64,000 bases of DNA from Allium sativum (lineage: Eukaryota; Streptophyta; Magnoliopsida; Asparagales; Amaryllidaceae). Where the stretch lies: contig CM060922.1 in the NCBI GenBank assembly GCA_030737875.1, forward strand, positions 319,897,456 to 319,961,455. The letters run 5' to 3'. The notes beneath the pieces were generated by a model that searched no databases, was not told the DNA's origin, and was given only the letters and a program-made list of their open reading frames with translations. Positions 1 through 10,923 of the stretch are shown in pieces (position 1 is the first letter of the stretch; each line of letters starts with the position of its first letter). The position numbers and the translations under genes were made by a program.

Positions 1-2
1 CT

Positions 3-3000
3 CCTCCTCGCACGGATACTTTTGCTAAGACTTGCAAGGAATTTAAAGCTATGGGAGGAAAACCTTTTCAAGGATCTAAAACTTTTGTGGAGGCTAGAGA
101 TTGGCTTAAGGAGGTGGAAGAGTTGATAGATATCTTTGAGATGGAAGAAGGGAAGAAAGTCAAGTTGGCTGCTTGGTTAATGAAGGGAGAGGCCTCATTC
201 TGGTGGGAGGTCACTAATGGAGAACGCCCCGTTGACTCTTGGACGGATTTTAGGCAAAGATTTGTGGCAAAGTTTCTCTCAAGGGCGGAGGAAAACTTGT
301 ATATGGAAAGATTCTTGACTCTAAAGCAAGGAAATCTCTCAGTGAAGGAGTATGTTAACAAGTTTAATCAATTGGCAAGGTTTGGCCTAGACATGGTGAA
401 TACACCGGAGAAGAAGGCTTTGAGGTTCGTGAAAGGCTTGAATGAACCAATGCATGGGTTGGCTATGACTCATATCCCTATGGGGGCCACCTTTGAGAAG
501 CTAGTTGACATGGCACTCATGCATGAAGAAGAGAAGGGTTCCAATGCTAATAAGGCACCCGAGAAGAAGGGAGATCAAAAGAAACCTCAGCAACAACAAC
601 AGAGCAAAGGTGGGAAAGGCAACGGTGGCAAGGGCAAGAAGAAGAAGTGTTTCAATTGTGGGACACCTGGCCACCTAAGCAAGGATTGTCGCAAGAAGAA
701 GAAGACTGGCTGCTTCCACTGTGGCGAAGCAGGGCATCTAGTAAAGGATTGCCCTAAGAAGGGGCAAAGGACGGGATCTACCTCAGGAGGACAGGTGCAA
801 GCTCTTATGGCACAAGGTCAGGCTAGGGGGCAAGTACAGGCTCTCGCGGTCCCACCGATTCAGGAAAGAGGTAGAACTATCTCCGTTGGAAGTCTGGTTT
901 TTCTATTTGATCATCCTGTCCGTACATTGTTTGATTCAGGCGCATCACATTCGTTTATCTCATCATCATTAGTTGAGTCACTGCACTTAGACACCAGTCT
1001 GGTAGATGATCCCTTGGTTGTTTCAAACCCAATTGGGGGCTCCACTTATTTGTCCATGATATGTTTGGGTTTGAAGATTTCTATACTTAGCATTGAGTTT
1101 AGATGTGATGCTTTTGTGTTGGGCTTCACGGGCTATGGGTTGATTTTGGGCATGGACTGGTTATCCAGTAATGGTGCCGTTCTTGATTGCGAAAGGAGAG
1201 TTGTTAGGCTCATGACCCGCTTGGGTAACACTCTCGAGATTTCTTGTAATCCCATGGACTCTGTTATGCTAAGTTATCTTGAATCGCTTGACGCTTTGGT
1301 CGAGAGTTTGCAATCTGTTAGAGTGGTCCGGGAATATCCGGATGTGTTTGAGGAGGTGAAGGGCTTACCTCCGAAGCGGGAGATTGACTTCCGAATATAT
1401 CTGGTGGATAATGCTAAACCTGTATCTTTACCAGTGCGCCACATGGCTCCTCGTGAGAGGAGGGAACTCCATAAGCAAGTAGGGGAGTTGCTTGAGAAGG
1501 GGTTCATAAGACGAAGTATATCGGAGTGGGGTGCTCCAGTAGTATTTGCTACGAAGGCGTATGGGTCCCTCAGACTTTGTGTAGACTATAGAGAACTCAA
1601 CAAGCTCACAAAGAAGAATAGACACCCATTGCCGAGGATTGATGATCTTTTCGATCAGTTGGTTGGCGCTTCAGTATTTTCTCAGTTGGACTTGGCCACG
1701 GGGTTTCATCAGTTGAGGGTGGCTGAGGACAGCATAGACAAGACTGCCTTTAGAACTCCGGATGGTTTCTATGAGTGGATGGTGATGCCATTTGGGTTGA
1801 CGAACGCCCCTGCATACTTTGTTGATTTGATGAGTAGGGTGTTCAGGGAGTTCCTTAATAAATTCGTGGTGGTCTTTGTGGATGATATCTTAGTATTTTC
1901 TAAGAGTGAAGAAGAGCATGCCCTACATCTTGGGGAGGTATTGAAGACTCTTCGAGCACGTAGCCTTAAGGCTAAATTCTCTAAATGTCACTTCTGGAGG
2001 AAGGAAGTGCGGTTCTTGGGGCACGTGGTCTCCAAGGAAGGGATAGCTGTGGATCCCGCGAAGGTAGTATCAATTCAGGATTGGAAGGTTCCCAAGAATG
2101 CTACCGAAGTAAGAAGTTTCTTGGGGTTGGCGGGTTATTATAGGAAGTTTATTAAAGACTTCGCGAAGATATCAGCCCCATTAACCCGCTTAACGAAGAA
2201 GAATCTTGTTTTCGCATGGGACGTAGATTGTGATGATGCGTTCCGACGGTTAAAGAGAGCTTTAACCACCGCTCCCGTTTTAGTGTTGCCAGATGGGAGC
2301 AAGCCATTTGTTGTCTATACCGATGCCTGTGGGACAGGACTTGGCGCAGTCTTAATGCAAGAGGGAAGGGTAATAGCCTATGGTGGAAGGCAGTTGAGGG
2401 CACATGAGAAAAATTACCCTACCCATGATCTAGAGCTGGCCGCTATTGTTTTTGCGCTTAAGATTTGGCGCCATTATCTTCTTGGTGAGAGATTCGAGTT
2501 GTTCACTGACCATAAATCATTGAAGTACTTATTCTCTCAGAAGGATTTAAACTTAAGACAGCAAAGGTGGATGGAGTTCTTAGCATCCTATGATTTCGAG
2601 ATAGCGTATACCCCTGGCAAGGGTAACGTGGTGGCGGACGCCTTGAGCAGAAAGAGGTTGTCCTTGAGTCCATTGTTCGTAGAACGACGAAGCTTGGAAT
2701 TTATCTCGATGTTTGATTTCAGACCTTCCTTTGATTATGTACCCGGTTTGCTAGCTTCCTTGGAGGTTAGACCTACTCTTTTGGGGCGGATTGGAGAAGC
2801 ACAGAGGGACGACCCACAGTTGGTTGAGTTGGTGGAGAAACTCATAAGGGGGGAGTCATCCAGCCATTTGAGTAGGTACACTCTAGACTATAGGGGGTGC
2901 TTGCGTAGAGACGGTAGACTTTGTGTACTGCAAGACGAGGGTTTGAGGAAGGTTATTCTTGATGATGCACACCGTTCTAGGATGACCATTCATCCCGGTG

Positions 3001-4289
3001 GGGACAAAATGTACCAAGACATGAAGAGGGTTTTCTTCTGGGCCGGTATGAAGAAAGATGTGGCCGAATATGTCGCTCGATGCTTGGTGTGCCAACAAGT
3101 GAAGGCAGAGCAAAAGAAACCTGGTGGGTTGCTTCACCCATTGGAAGTTCCGCAATGGAAGTGGAATAGCATCTCGATGGATTTTATTGACGGGTTACCC
3201 AGATCAAGAAAGGGTAATACAGGAATTTGGGTGGTGGTAGACAGACTTACTAAGAGCGCCCATTTCATACCTGTGAAGAGCAAGAGGACCGCTCCATGGC
3301 TAGCTTCAGTATATCTTCGAGAGATAGTTCGATTGCATGGGGTACCCTCTAGCATAGTGAGTGATCGAGATCCTATCTTCACTAGCGAGTTTTGGAGGAG
3401 TTTGCAAGAAGCAGTGGGGACTCAATTGTGTCTGAGCACCGCATATCATCCTCAGACGGACGGCCAGACTGAGAGGGTGAATCGTGTTCTAGAAGACCTT
3501 TTGAGGCTTTGTATCTTGGATTTTGGAGGTACATGGGAAGAGCATCTTCCATTGGTGGAGTTCGCATATAATAACAGCTTTCAGTCCAGTATTGGTATGG
3601 CTCCTTTCGAAGCTCTTTATGGAAGGCCTTGTCGATCACCTACATGTTGGTGGGAGTCTACGGACAAGATCTTGCTTGGGCCTGATATGGTTAGGGAGAC
3701 TTCTGAGAAGATTGACTTGATTCGAAGAAGGATGAAAGCAGCGCAGGATAGGCAAAAATCTTATGCGGACAAGAGAAGGACGGATCTTGAGTTTGAGGTT
3801 GGGGATATGGTTTTTGTCAAAGTATCTCCGTTGAGAAATGTTGTTCGCTTTGGATCCGTTGGGAAGTTAGCACCGAGGTTTGTTGGGCCGTTTCCTATTA
3901 AGGAAAGGATTGGACGGATGGCATATAGGGTGGAGTTGCCCGACAGACTTAGTGGTGTACATGATGTATTCCATGTGTCCCATTTGAGGAAGTGCTTACA
4001 TGAGACCGCAGAGGTGGTAGAGCCGAGTTTGCTTAAAGAAGTGGAAGTAGAGCGTGATGCGACTATTCGACGAGCTCCTACCCGCATCCTTGGGTCAGAG
4101 ACTAGGAAGTTGAGAAACAGAGAGGTTCAACTAGTCAAAGTGCAATGGGGAGAAGACGAGAGCAACGCCACTTGGGAAACGGAAGCGAAGATGCGTTCAT
4201 TGTACCCATTTCTTTTTGAGGGTATGGCTTTACTTTCTCCTCTATCGTTGTCTAGTACTTATCTTATCTTTAGTATGTCCTCTCGTTAG
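3..4289 (+). CDS. Ty3/gypsy chromovirus Gag-Pol polyprotein (Tekay/Del-like), 5' end outside the window
   Basis: Seen: one uninterrupted frame, open from the window edge through the first in-window ATG at 51 (residue numbers count from it), so the true start lies upstream. Order: Gag capsid-like region (about 1-150); two CCHC zinc knuckles (200-213, 221-234); aspartic protease DSGASH (D295); reverse transcriptase with FVDD (609-612); RNase H with YTDACG (D758); integrase with an HHCC region (about 972-1010) and D1044, D1105, E1141 (35 residues between the last two); a GPY/F-type region ending near [11 protein letters not shown]-terminal chromodomain-like segment (about 1340-1390, [12 protein letters not shown]). 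Known: this order with a C-terminal chromodomain defines chromoviruses, and LTRs over 3 kb fit Tekay/Del. It makes virus-like particles, copies the element RNA and integrates it, the chromodomain probably guiding insertion to heterochromatin. All catalytic residues checked are present, so the protein may be functional. Confidence 0.96.
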   Translation, partial: PPRTDTFAKTCKEFKAMGGKPFQGSKTFVEARDWLKEVEELIDIFEMEEGKKVKLAAWLMKGEASFWWEVTNGERPVDSWTDFRQRFVAKFLSRAEENLYMERFLTLKQGNLSVKEYVNKFNQLARFGLDMVNTPEKKALRFVKGLNEPMHGLAMTHIPMGATFEKLVDMALMHEEEKGSNANKAPEKKGDQKKPQQQQQSKGGKGNGGKGKKKKCFNCGTPGHLSKDCRKKKKTGCFHCGEAGHLVKDCPKKGQRTGSTSGGQVQALMAQGQARGQVQALAVPPIQERGRTISVGSLVFLFDHPVRTLFDSGASHSFISSSLVESLHLDTSLVDDPLVVSNPIGGSTYLSMICLGLKISILSIEFRCDAFVLGFTGYGLILGMDWLSSNGAVLDCERRVVRLMTRLGNTLEISCNPMDSVMLSYLESLDALVESLQSVRVVREYPDVFEEVKGLPPKREIDFRIYLVDNAKPVSLPVRHMAPRERRELHKQVGELLEKGFIRRSISEWGAPVVFATKAYGSLRLCVDYRELNKLTKKNRHPLPRIDDLFDQLVGASVFSQLDLATGFHQLRVAEDSIDKTAFRTPDGFYEWMVMPFGLTNAPAYFVDLMSRVFREFLNKFVVVFVDDILVFSKSEEEHALHLGEVLKTLRARSLKAKFSKCHFWRKEVRFLGHVVSKEGIAVDPAKVVSIQDWKVPKNATEVRSFLGLAGYYRKFIKDFAKISAPLTRLTKKNLVFAWDVDCDDAFRRLKRALTTAPVLVLPDGSKPFVVYTDACGTGLGAVLMQEGRVIAYGGRQLRAHEKNYPTHDLELAAIVFALKIWRHYLLGERFELFTDHKSLKYLFSQKDLNLRQQRWMEFLASYDFEIAYTPGKGNVVADALSRKRLSLSPLFVERRSLEFISMFDFRPSFDYVPGLLASLEVRPTLLGRIGEAQRDDPQLVELVEKLIRGESSSHLSRYTLDYRGCLRRDGRLCVLQDEGLRKVILDDAHRSRMTIHPGGDKMYQDMKRVFFWAGMKKDVAEYVARCLVCQQVKAEQKKPGGLLHPLEVPQWKWNSISMDFIDGLPRSRKGNTGIWVVVDRLTKSAHFIPVKSKRTAPWLASVYLREIVRLHGVPSSIVSDRDPIFTSEFWRSLQEAVGTQLCLSTAYHPQTDGQTERVNRVLEDLLRLCILDFGGTWEEHLPLVEFAYNNSFQSSIGMAPFEALYGRPCRSPTCWWESTDKILLGPDMVRETSEKIDLIRRRMKAAQDRQKSYADKRRTDLEFEVGDMVFVKVSPLRNVVRFGSVGKLAPRFVGPFPIKERIGRMAYRVELPDRLSGVHDVFHVSHLRKCLHETAEVVEPSLLKEVEVERDATIRRAPTRILGSETRKLRNREVQLVKVQWGEDESNATWETEAKMRSLYPFLFEGMALLSPLSLSSTYLIFSMSSR

Positions 4290-4809
4290 TACTGTTTGAC
4301 CTTTAGATAGGGTAAACCTATGGTTGAAACATGTGTTTGAGACATGTTATGGTTGGTGGATGCAAGTGGATGCAAGTGTTTGCTAGTGGTTGCTCGTGGA
4401 TGCATATACACACACTCTAGGCACTAGATCGGCTCAGTCACTTCATATTGCATATTGCATAAAATTGTGTGTAGGAGGCTATATTTATGGATGTGTAATG
4501 ATTGTGTTATCATATGGATGATGCATTTTGGGTGAATGATTGTGCACTCATGTAGATATTGTATGTGTCAATAGGGTTCTCTCGCATACATAATGGATGC
4601 ATGGCACTATCATGGTTTGCATATGCTCATACATTAGATAGGGAACATATACACACACTGTTTGCATATGCTCATACATCATTAGAAACTGTTTTAGGAC
4701 AATGGATGCCCGTGGTTGATGGTTTGAGTAGATGGTTGTTTGGATGGTAGGATATGCATTCTCCTTAGCTTAGAGATTTCGGGGACGAAATCCTTTAAGG
4801 AGGGGAGAA
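4290..4809 (+). other. 3' untranslated internal region and polypurine tract of the Tekay-like element
   Basis: Non-coding stretch between the Gag-Pol stop and the 3' LTR. It holds short tandem motifs (GGATGCAAGT near 4360-4405; a duplicated GTTTGCATATGCTCATACAT-like string near 4614 and 4668). It ends in a purine tract (AAGGAGGGGAGAA, about 4797-4809) directly before the LTR's TGTAACACC. This is the expected plus-strand primer for reverse transcription. Confidence 0.85.
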
Positions 4810-5088
4810 TGTAACACCTCGAATTTTAGTTAATACTAAAATTCACTAATTATAGGATAAATAATCTCAGATGTGGGAATTGGGGGTAACGGGCTGCGTT
4901 ATTGCGTTCGTCTCGGAAAAATACGCGAAATAGAGTCCGAGTTTTCGAGAATCGGAGTCCGTATGGCCCGGTTATGGCCCAAAGAAGTTTGCAGAAAATT
5001 CAAAGTTAAAAACAGATTTAAAAATTAAACTTGATTTCGAAATTGGAGCCAGCAGGGGGCCAGGCGGGAAATTTCCCGCCCTACCCAT

Positions 5089-5130
5089 GTCGACAGGCCT
5101 GTCGACTTGCCTGTCGACTTGCCTGTCGAC
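5089..5130. repeat. Four GTCGAC palindromes at exact 12-bp spacing in U3
   Basis: GTCGAC occurs at 5089, 5101, 5113 and 5125, embedded in CTGTCGACTTGC-like 12-mers. The array lies about 145-185 bp upstream of the TATA box, a promoter-proximal position. Confidence 0.9.
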
Positions 5131-5272
5131 CTGGGCGCGGCGTCCAGAGAACCTGGGTGCACCAGGTTGGGTTTTAGGCTGGCTTGGAGGGCTGGGTTCT
5201 AGAGATTTCCTAAATCTAACGGACCTAATCTAATCTAGGGTTAATCTAAGGGCCTAAAACACTCACCTAATC

Positions 5273-5280
5273 TATAAATA
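5273..5280 (+). promoter_or_regulatory. Predicted LTR TATA box
   Basis: TATAAATA about 460 bp from the LTR start. The related solo LTR has CTATAAAAAG at the equivalent distance from its own start, which supports it as the core promoter. Confidence 0.6.
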
Positions 5281-5594
5281 CACCCTAAACCTACCCTAAT
5301 CCATACTAAAAATAGAAATGATGGCCTCATGCCGCCAAATTAAATCTTAGAAGGAGCCTCCACTAATTTATGAAGGAAGTTGCAAGCTAATCAACCTCTA
5401 ATCATTATCTTCTTCATATTTAGCAACTAATTCCACTTCATAAGTTTGCTAATATTGGGTTTGGTGAGTTTCTATCACTTTAACACCAATTGTTAAAGTA
5501 AGTAGATTGGGTGTAATGAGACTTATGGTCTTAAATGCGGATTAGTGAGTTTGAATCATTTGTAATGATATGCTACTCTATGTTTTTCTATGTT

Positions 5595-6040
5595 TATGCA
5601 TAATTAATAAGTGGGTTTATGCATGTTTGATAAGTTGGTTTATGCATGTTTAACAAGTGGGTTTATGCATATTTAATAAGTGGATTTATGCATGTTTAAC
5701 AAAGTGAGTTATGCAAGTTCATATGCAAGTTATGTGTATGATGTTATGTGTAGGTTGTTATGCAAGTTCATATGCAAGTTATGTATATGCTTAAATGCAA
5801 GTTTAACATGATATGCAAGTTATGCATGCTTATGCAAGTATATGAATGCTTATGCAAGATACGTATATGCTTAAATGCAAGTTTAACATGATATGCAAGT
5901 TATGCATGCTTATGCAAGTATGTGAATGCTTATGCAAGTTATGTGTATGCTTAAATGCATGTTTAACATGTTATGCAAGTTATGAGAATGCTTATATGCA
6001 AGTTCAACATGTTATGCAAGATATGTGTATGATAATATGC
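5595..6040 (+). repeat. TATGCAAG/TATGCATG-type tandem repeats in the LTR leader
   Basis: Two adjoining arrays. At about 5595-5710 a ~25-bp unit built on GTTTATGCATGTTTAA is repeated about four times. At about 5745-6040 a ~90-bp unit built on TATGCAAGTTATG and TTAAATGCAAGTTTAACATG is repeated three to four times. Short ORFs through it are a by-product of the periodicity. Confidence 0.85.
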
Positions 6041-6407
6041 AAGTTTGGGTTAAATGTAGTTGGGTTAATATATGCTCATATATGCAAGTTGACATCCTCT
6101 TAACCCATGACAAAGTTATATGCTAAACCCATGATGTTTGTGATGGATCTTTCCCTTTATTACGTCATGAAATGAGAACGATTTACGTGGGGAACAATGG
6201 GGTTGGTAAATATGTTAATAAAAGTATGATTGGGTATGATTAAGCATACCATAAAAATAAATTAACATAAGTGGGAATTTACCTATTGAGTTAGGTCTAC
6301 CCCATGGGAATTTACCTATTGAGTTAGGTCTACCCATGTTATGAAAAACTTGATATTAATTAGGGATAATTAATATGGGGGTGATTAATTAGGTGTAATT
6401 AATCGAC

Positions 6408-6512
6408 TAAGACACGAGGTTGGACTCATTTGTAGTGTAAAACTGCCCGGACCCAACCGGCTTAACCAGTTGCTACAAATGTCAGCCCAATGTGAGAGGT
6501 CTTAGCCATAAA
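6408..6512 (+). other. Hairpin A in the LTR, conserved loop
   Basis: An inner stem CATTTGTAG/CTACAAATG closes a ~33-nt loop containing TGCCCGGACCCAACCGGC. An outer paired block is TTGGACT/AGCCCAA and an outermost one is TAAGAC/GTCTTA. The loop is nearly the same as in hairpins B, C and D, while the stems differ. Confidence 0.8.
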
Positions 6513-6533
6513 TTAAATACGTGATTAAAGTAA

Positions 6534-6632
6534 AGACACGAGGTTAGACTCTGTTATGACGTAAGACTGCCCGGACCCTACCGGCTTAACCAGGCGGTCA
6601 TAACAGCCAGTCTAATGTGGGAGGTCTTTATG
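6534..6632 (+). other. Hairpin B in the LTR, conserved loop
   Basis: The inner stem CTGTTATGAC/GTCATAACAG, a middle stem TTAGACT/AGTCTAA and an outer AAAGAC/GTCTTT enclose a loop containing TGCCCGGACCCTACCGGC. It lies about 125 bp after hairpin A and shares loop and flanks with it but not the inner stem. Confidence 0.8.
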
Positions 6633-6643
6633 GGAGATCACGG

Positions 6644-6855
6644 TCTTAATTAATTAAGAAACACTTAACCATATTAGCATGTAGTGGGACATGAGGGGTT
6701 AAGTGGGTGCCTTGGGTGGCATGTGGAAATTTAGTGGTTGCCTTGGGTGGCATGTGGAATCTAGTGGGTTGCCTTGGGTGGCAATAGAAAATACGATTAG
6801 AATACTTAACCAAGTGGAAAACATGTAATTAAACATGATTAAAGGGTTAAGTGGG
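6644..6855 (+). repeat. Two CTTAACC...GGTTAAG hairpin units plus a GGTGCCTTGGGTGGCATGTG repeat
   Basis: ACTTAACC/GGTTAAGT inverted pairs occur at about 6648-6700 and 6801-6852. Between them three direct repeats centred on TTGCCTTGGGTGGCA lie at about 6703-6790. The solo LTR has the same kind of hairpin unit at the same relative place, expanded to about 18 copies. Confidence 0.75.
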
Positions 6856-7192
6856 ATACACTAGATAAGTGACAAGCTTAGGTGGGTAGCTTGTGGGGGC
6901 CCATTTCAACCAACATCCCAAACGTATCTTTGTGGGATCGACCCATGTCGAGTGACGGGACACGCATATTGGGCTTGACTATAAGAGGCCAAAACGGGTT
7001 AGCGGTGGCAACGCAAGTCCAGCGGGTTCCATATGCGTGTGTGGGCCCGGGCTGGTAGATAAGCCGTTGTTGCATCGTGTAGATATAAAGCCGTGCACCG
7101 TTGATATTATCAGGTGGCCACCTTGGGGAATGATACACCCCATTGTGGGACCAACTCGGGTATCTACGGTAGGGAGCCGATCGCTGGGGAGT

Positions 7193-7350
7193 AGTGGGTA
7201 CACCTAATAAAGATAGGGGAAGACGACACCTATGTATGGGTACACGAAACTACTGGGTAAAATTACTAAGTACACCTAGTGGAGATAGGGGCAGACGGCA
7301 CCTATGTAGTGGGCCAGGAGTACACAGAACTACTGGGGAAATTTTCTAAG
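7193..7350 (+). repeat. Two tandem ~75-bp repeats in the LTR
   Basis: Both copies run from GTACACCTA through GAGATAGGGGCAGACG-like and CACCTATGTA to ACTACTGGG, followed by AAATT and CTAAGT. They are diverged by a short insertion in the second copy. Confidence 0.8.
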
Positions 7351-9268
7351 TCCTTGGGAGGGATCAACCTTTAAGTAGGAATGACTGGTGGGGTGCAGTT
7401 AGTAATTATCCTTGGGTGGGTAGATGCGTCTTTACAGTTATCTTAGTTTATCCTAAGTCTATCAAGCTACTTAGTGTAGCCATTCATCCCCAGACATTAC
7501 CGTAGGTCAAGTTTATGTCTTCTCTGGTTACTTTAATGATTGTATTGTTAAAGTTATAGGACTCGCTCAGACTTATGTCTGACCCCGTTGTTTTTATCTT
7601 TTTCCCAACCCTCAGGTCCTACGGTGGATCCTAGCAGTAGTGGAGCTTGATCAGATTGCTGTTCCAGTTTTAGGAGCTTGGATAGATGTAAAGCTCCAGT
7701 TACCCAGTTATCTTTTCTTTTGTCTTGGCTATTGTATGAGAGAGTGGGATTATGTACTTCTTTATTTTGATGGATATTGTACTTGACTTTTATTGTGGTT
7801 TTATGATGTAACCAGACATGTTTACTTCCGCTGTTATGAGATGATGTTTTAAATTTCAAGTACTATTTATATCTGTCTTGTTGTAATTTTTCTGTTCTAT
7901 ATTCACTAAAATACTCCACCGATGCTATGGCATTCCCTTAGTGAGTGACCATAGCGGGCGTGGGGTGTTACATCTTGATTAATGTAGTGTATTCTTCATT
8001 CATAGTCATTCTCCACTTTTCAGTTGTCATTGTATGTTCATAGTCAGTTGGTTTTATATTTTTTATAGTTACAGTGTATTTCTTTGGCTTGAATATACCA
8101 TGCTTTGATCTGGTTATCATTTGGTGTCCAGTTTGAGTTGCTTGATGTTGTTCTTAGCCATGATCATCAGGTGTTTCACTGGTGTGATGTCTTCTATATT
8201 GCCATCATCATTGTACTCTGGTTATACAACCTCATCATCATGATTTTGACAAGATATGTCATGGCTGTCATTGGAACTATTGTCATACTTTGTGCTAGAT
8301 ATAGTGCTTGGTGGCTTGAATTATTTTCCTGTGCATCAATTCCAACATTTTCAGTCCATTTTGGAAGTGTTGGTATTGATAGCATATTGGTTTTTGTCTT
8401 CTCCTCATTTTTCTCAGTCTTTTCTCCTGCAAAAGGAAATATACCTTCATTAAATATGACATGCCTTGAAATAATAATTTTGCCTCTATTGTCCTGTACT
8501 TTTAACCATTTTGGTTGTGAGCATAACCCATGAATGTGCACGGACTAGATCTTAGGCTTAATTTATGTTTGTTAAATGGTCTGAGACATGGAAAACACAT
8601 GCACTTAAATATATTTCATTGTCGGTTTTACATCAAACAATTTTTCATGTGGACACTTGTGATTCAACACCTTAGTTGGTAGTGTTTTTATGAGATAAAT
8701 GCTGTATTAAAAGCTTCATACCGGTATTTCATTGGCAATAGGCTTTAGATAGTAATGTAATGCTTCTTTCGACTATGTATCTATGTTTTCTTTTTGTAGG
8801 ACCATTTTGTTCACAAGTATGTGCATAAGTTACTCTGTACCACTATCAATTTGAAATATATTAATATAATAGTTAATTTGTTTTTCAATAAGTGTTATGA
8901 AGTGTATAACTGCATTGCATGTTTCTGACTTTGCCTTAAGAAAGAATATCCAAGTATATCAAGAATATAAGTCAACAAGGGAAAGATAATATCTATGGCC
9001 AAGAGTAAAATTAATTGGTGTTGGATCCCACTAGTTTGCAACTATCTTTTGAACTATACAAAGTTTCAGAATGCCCAAAGGAAATTTGTGATTTTTGTCA
9101 AGTTGGCAATGAGTGCATATGTGTGTGGAAGGTAAATTTACAAAAGAAATTTTGCATTCATTCAATATTTGTTTTACAATATTCATGCAGGGGTGCCTCA
9201 ATTTACAATGCCATAGTTTTAAAAATCATTCTGATTAGCAATACTTTCTATATTTGTGCATTCATCAC

Positions 9269-10025
9269 CAAGGTTTTAAATATCGGATATCGGTTGCGTT
9301 TCGTCTCGGGGATTTTATAGACTCGGTCTCGTATCGGCGGAGATCTCGGACGAGATGAGTCTAACTCGGGAGTTCGTCTCAGATTTTCATCTCGGATCTG
9401 AAAGTTCATATCGGAACAATCTCGGGGTACATGATATGTTAAAAATGATATTTTAACAAAATGATTTTTATGAATGCTATTTAAAACACAGTAACTTAAA
9501 CTTGAAATGCAAAATAACTTTATTATTCTTTATTTTGTGAAAGATCATTCATACTCTAAATCGTAATATGCTTAAAACAGAAATATTGTTAGACATGAAA
9601 CACCAAAAGGATCCAAAACATTAAAAAATTCAGCATAAATAAACCATAAAATACATAATTTCATAAGTAACATGTATGTAAAAAGACGAATATGAAAATC
9701 ATAAGCATTGTAAACTTATATGGAAATACAATATAGTCATTTAACATGCAAAATGTAAAATAACAAAAGATTGTTATGGCTAGATTTGAGTTTTTAAATT
9801 ATAGTTCTAGTTCAGGCACTAATTTAAATTTTAGCCAAAAAAACTAAGATCTTGGACGATGTTACAGTATTTCGTCTCGGTCGATATATCATTCGATATT
9901 GCAATATCTCGGGCGATATATTCAAAAGGAGATTTAGAGTGATATTTGTTGTTTCGTTTCGGAAGGAGCCCAAAACGAGATACCGGAGGAGATCTCGGGC
10001 GATATTTGCGAGATTTGAAACAGTG
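9269..10025. mobile_element. Non-autonomous hAT-like transposon, 757 bp, 8-bp TSD
   Basis: TTCATCAC is duplicated exactly on both sides (9261-9268 and 10026-10033). The ends form an imperfect inverted repeat: CAAGGTTTTAAATATCGG on the left, CACTGTTTCAAATCTCGC read from the right. An 8-bp TSD with this kind of end is diagnostic of the hAT superfamily. Both subterminal regions are studded with TCTCGG/TATCGG motifs on either strand, the likely transposase-binding sites. No transposase ORF is present; ORFs through it are spurious. Confidence 0.9.
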
Positions 10026-10384
10026 TTCATCACTACAATCAATATTAGTGTTAACATTTTAAGAACTACCAGCGTCATCAACAGTATTAGTGTAGTTTCA
10101 CCAAATAGCATTGTCATAAGCATTTCAAGTCTTTCGGGTGGTTAACTTGTAAAACTCATTGTCTACTTTTCCCTATAACAATATGTTTTGACTTAGTAAG
10201 TCTCTTACGAGACAAAATTTGGTGTAAAACTCGAAGTACACGTTGTTGTCATTGGAAAATTAAGTTACGCAAATTAAGTTTTTGTTTAGTTTAGGCACTC
10301 TTAGCAAGTTATTCAATTAAAGTTGTATGTTTCCTTTTATACTGGCAATACTAATATTTGTTATACTAATAGCTTCACCATTAC

Positions 10385-10387
<3 letters not shown>

Positions 10388-10422
<35 letters not shown>
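10388..10422. repeat. (TA)n microsatellite
   Basis: About 17 uninterrupted TA units inside the remains of copia A. Confidence 0.95.
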
Positions 10423-10880
10423 CTTGTTTACTTGAATAGTTCTTGTTTCCTAGATTGAGGTTTTGTAAATTGTTGGTGATATAGTTGGCTGCCTCTGAAT
10501 TAGGGAACCATTCATCCATGTTGATGACCTGTTGTTGTGTTGTGTCCTTACTTTCATTAGTGTGCCCAGACATACTTGTAGTGTTAAATCTGTTTTGATT
10601 GTTGATTCGCACCATGTTAGCACTTTGTGTTCATTAATTAGCATTTCTTTGTTGAGTTATATTATACTTTGAGTTAAACCGAAAATAACATCTGCTTGCT
10701 ATGTGGCTAAGTTTTCACATATTTTGTATTTAACTCTACCATCTGCCCCTACCCTTTCCTCTCTGTGTTAGATTTCCACTTTGACTAGTAAAGTCTTGTC
10801 TAGTCTGGTTGAATGCATTTTTCTTCTGGTTTTTATTTCTTCAGTTTGTAGCATAATTGATCGAATTCTAATTTTTTATT

Positions 10881-10923
10881 CCTTTTCTCTACTCGACCCT
10901 GCCTTCGTATGCTAACAAGGCTG
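10881..10923 (+). repeat. 43-bp direct repeat, copy 1 (source, in copia A Gag)
   Basis: Read on the minus strand this encodes SALLAYEGRVE, which matches the Gag motif STLLSHDGRIE of the related copia E (47770-47840). It is therefore native copia A sequence. Confidence 0.9.

Larger units (their letters stand above)
4810..7972 (+). mobile_element. 3' LTR of the Tekay/Del-like element (3163 bp)
   Basis: The LTR begins TGTAACACC directly after the polypurine tract and ends GGTGTTACA, a perfect 9-bp terminal inverted repeat. The boundaries are confirmed by the related solo LTR at 41829-46265, which shares both ends and an internal block around GCGTTCGTCTCGGAAAAATA. A TATA box at 5273-5280 puts the predicted RNA start near 5300, so most of the LTR (about 5300-7972) is transcribed leader. 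The inner part is rich in tandem and inverted repeats, listed separately. The 5' LTR and the left target duplication are outside the window. Confidence 0.93.

Noticed and set aside
51..4289. Host gene encoding a chromodomain protein
   Set aside because: The chromodomain-like segment is continuous with Gag-Pol and followed by polypurine tract and LTR.
5846..6103. 85-aa Cys/Met-rich ORF
   Set aside because: Produced by translation of the TATGCAAG tandem repeat in the LTR.
8105..8533. 142-aa plus-strand ORF with membrane-protein-like composition
   Set aside because: It is the antisense of the copia A post-integrase segment (minus strand reads SRHVIFNEGIFPF here).
9852..10145. 97-aa ORF rich in Arg, Ile and Ser
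   Set aside because: It spans the right end of the hAT-like element and its TSD, reading TCTCGG motifs.
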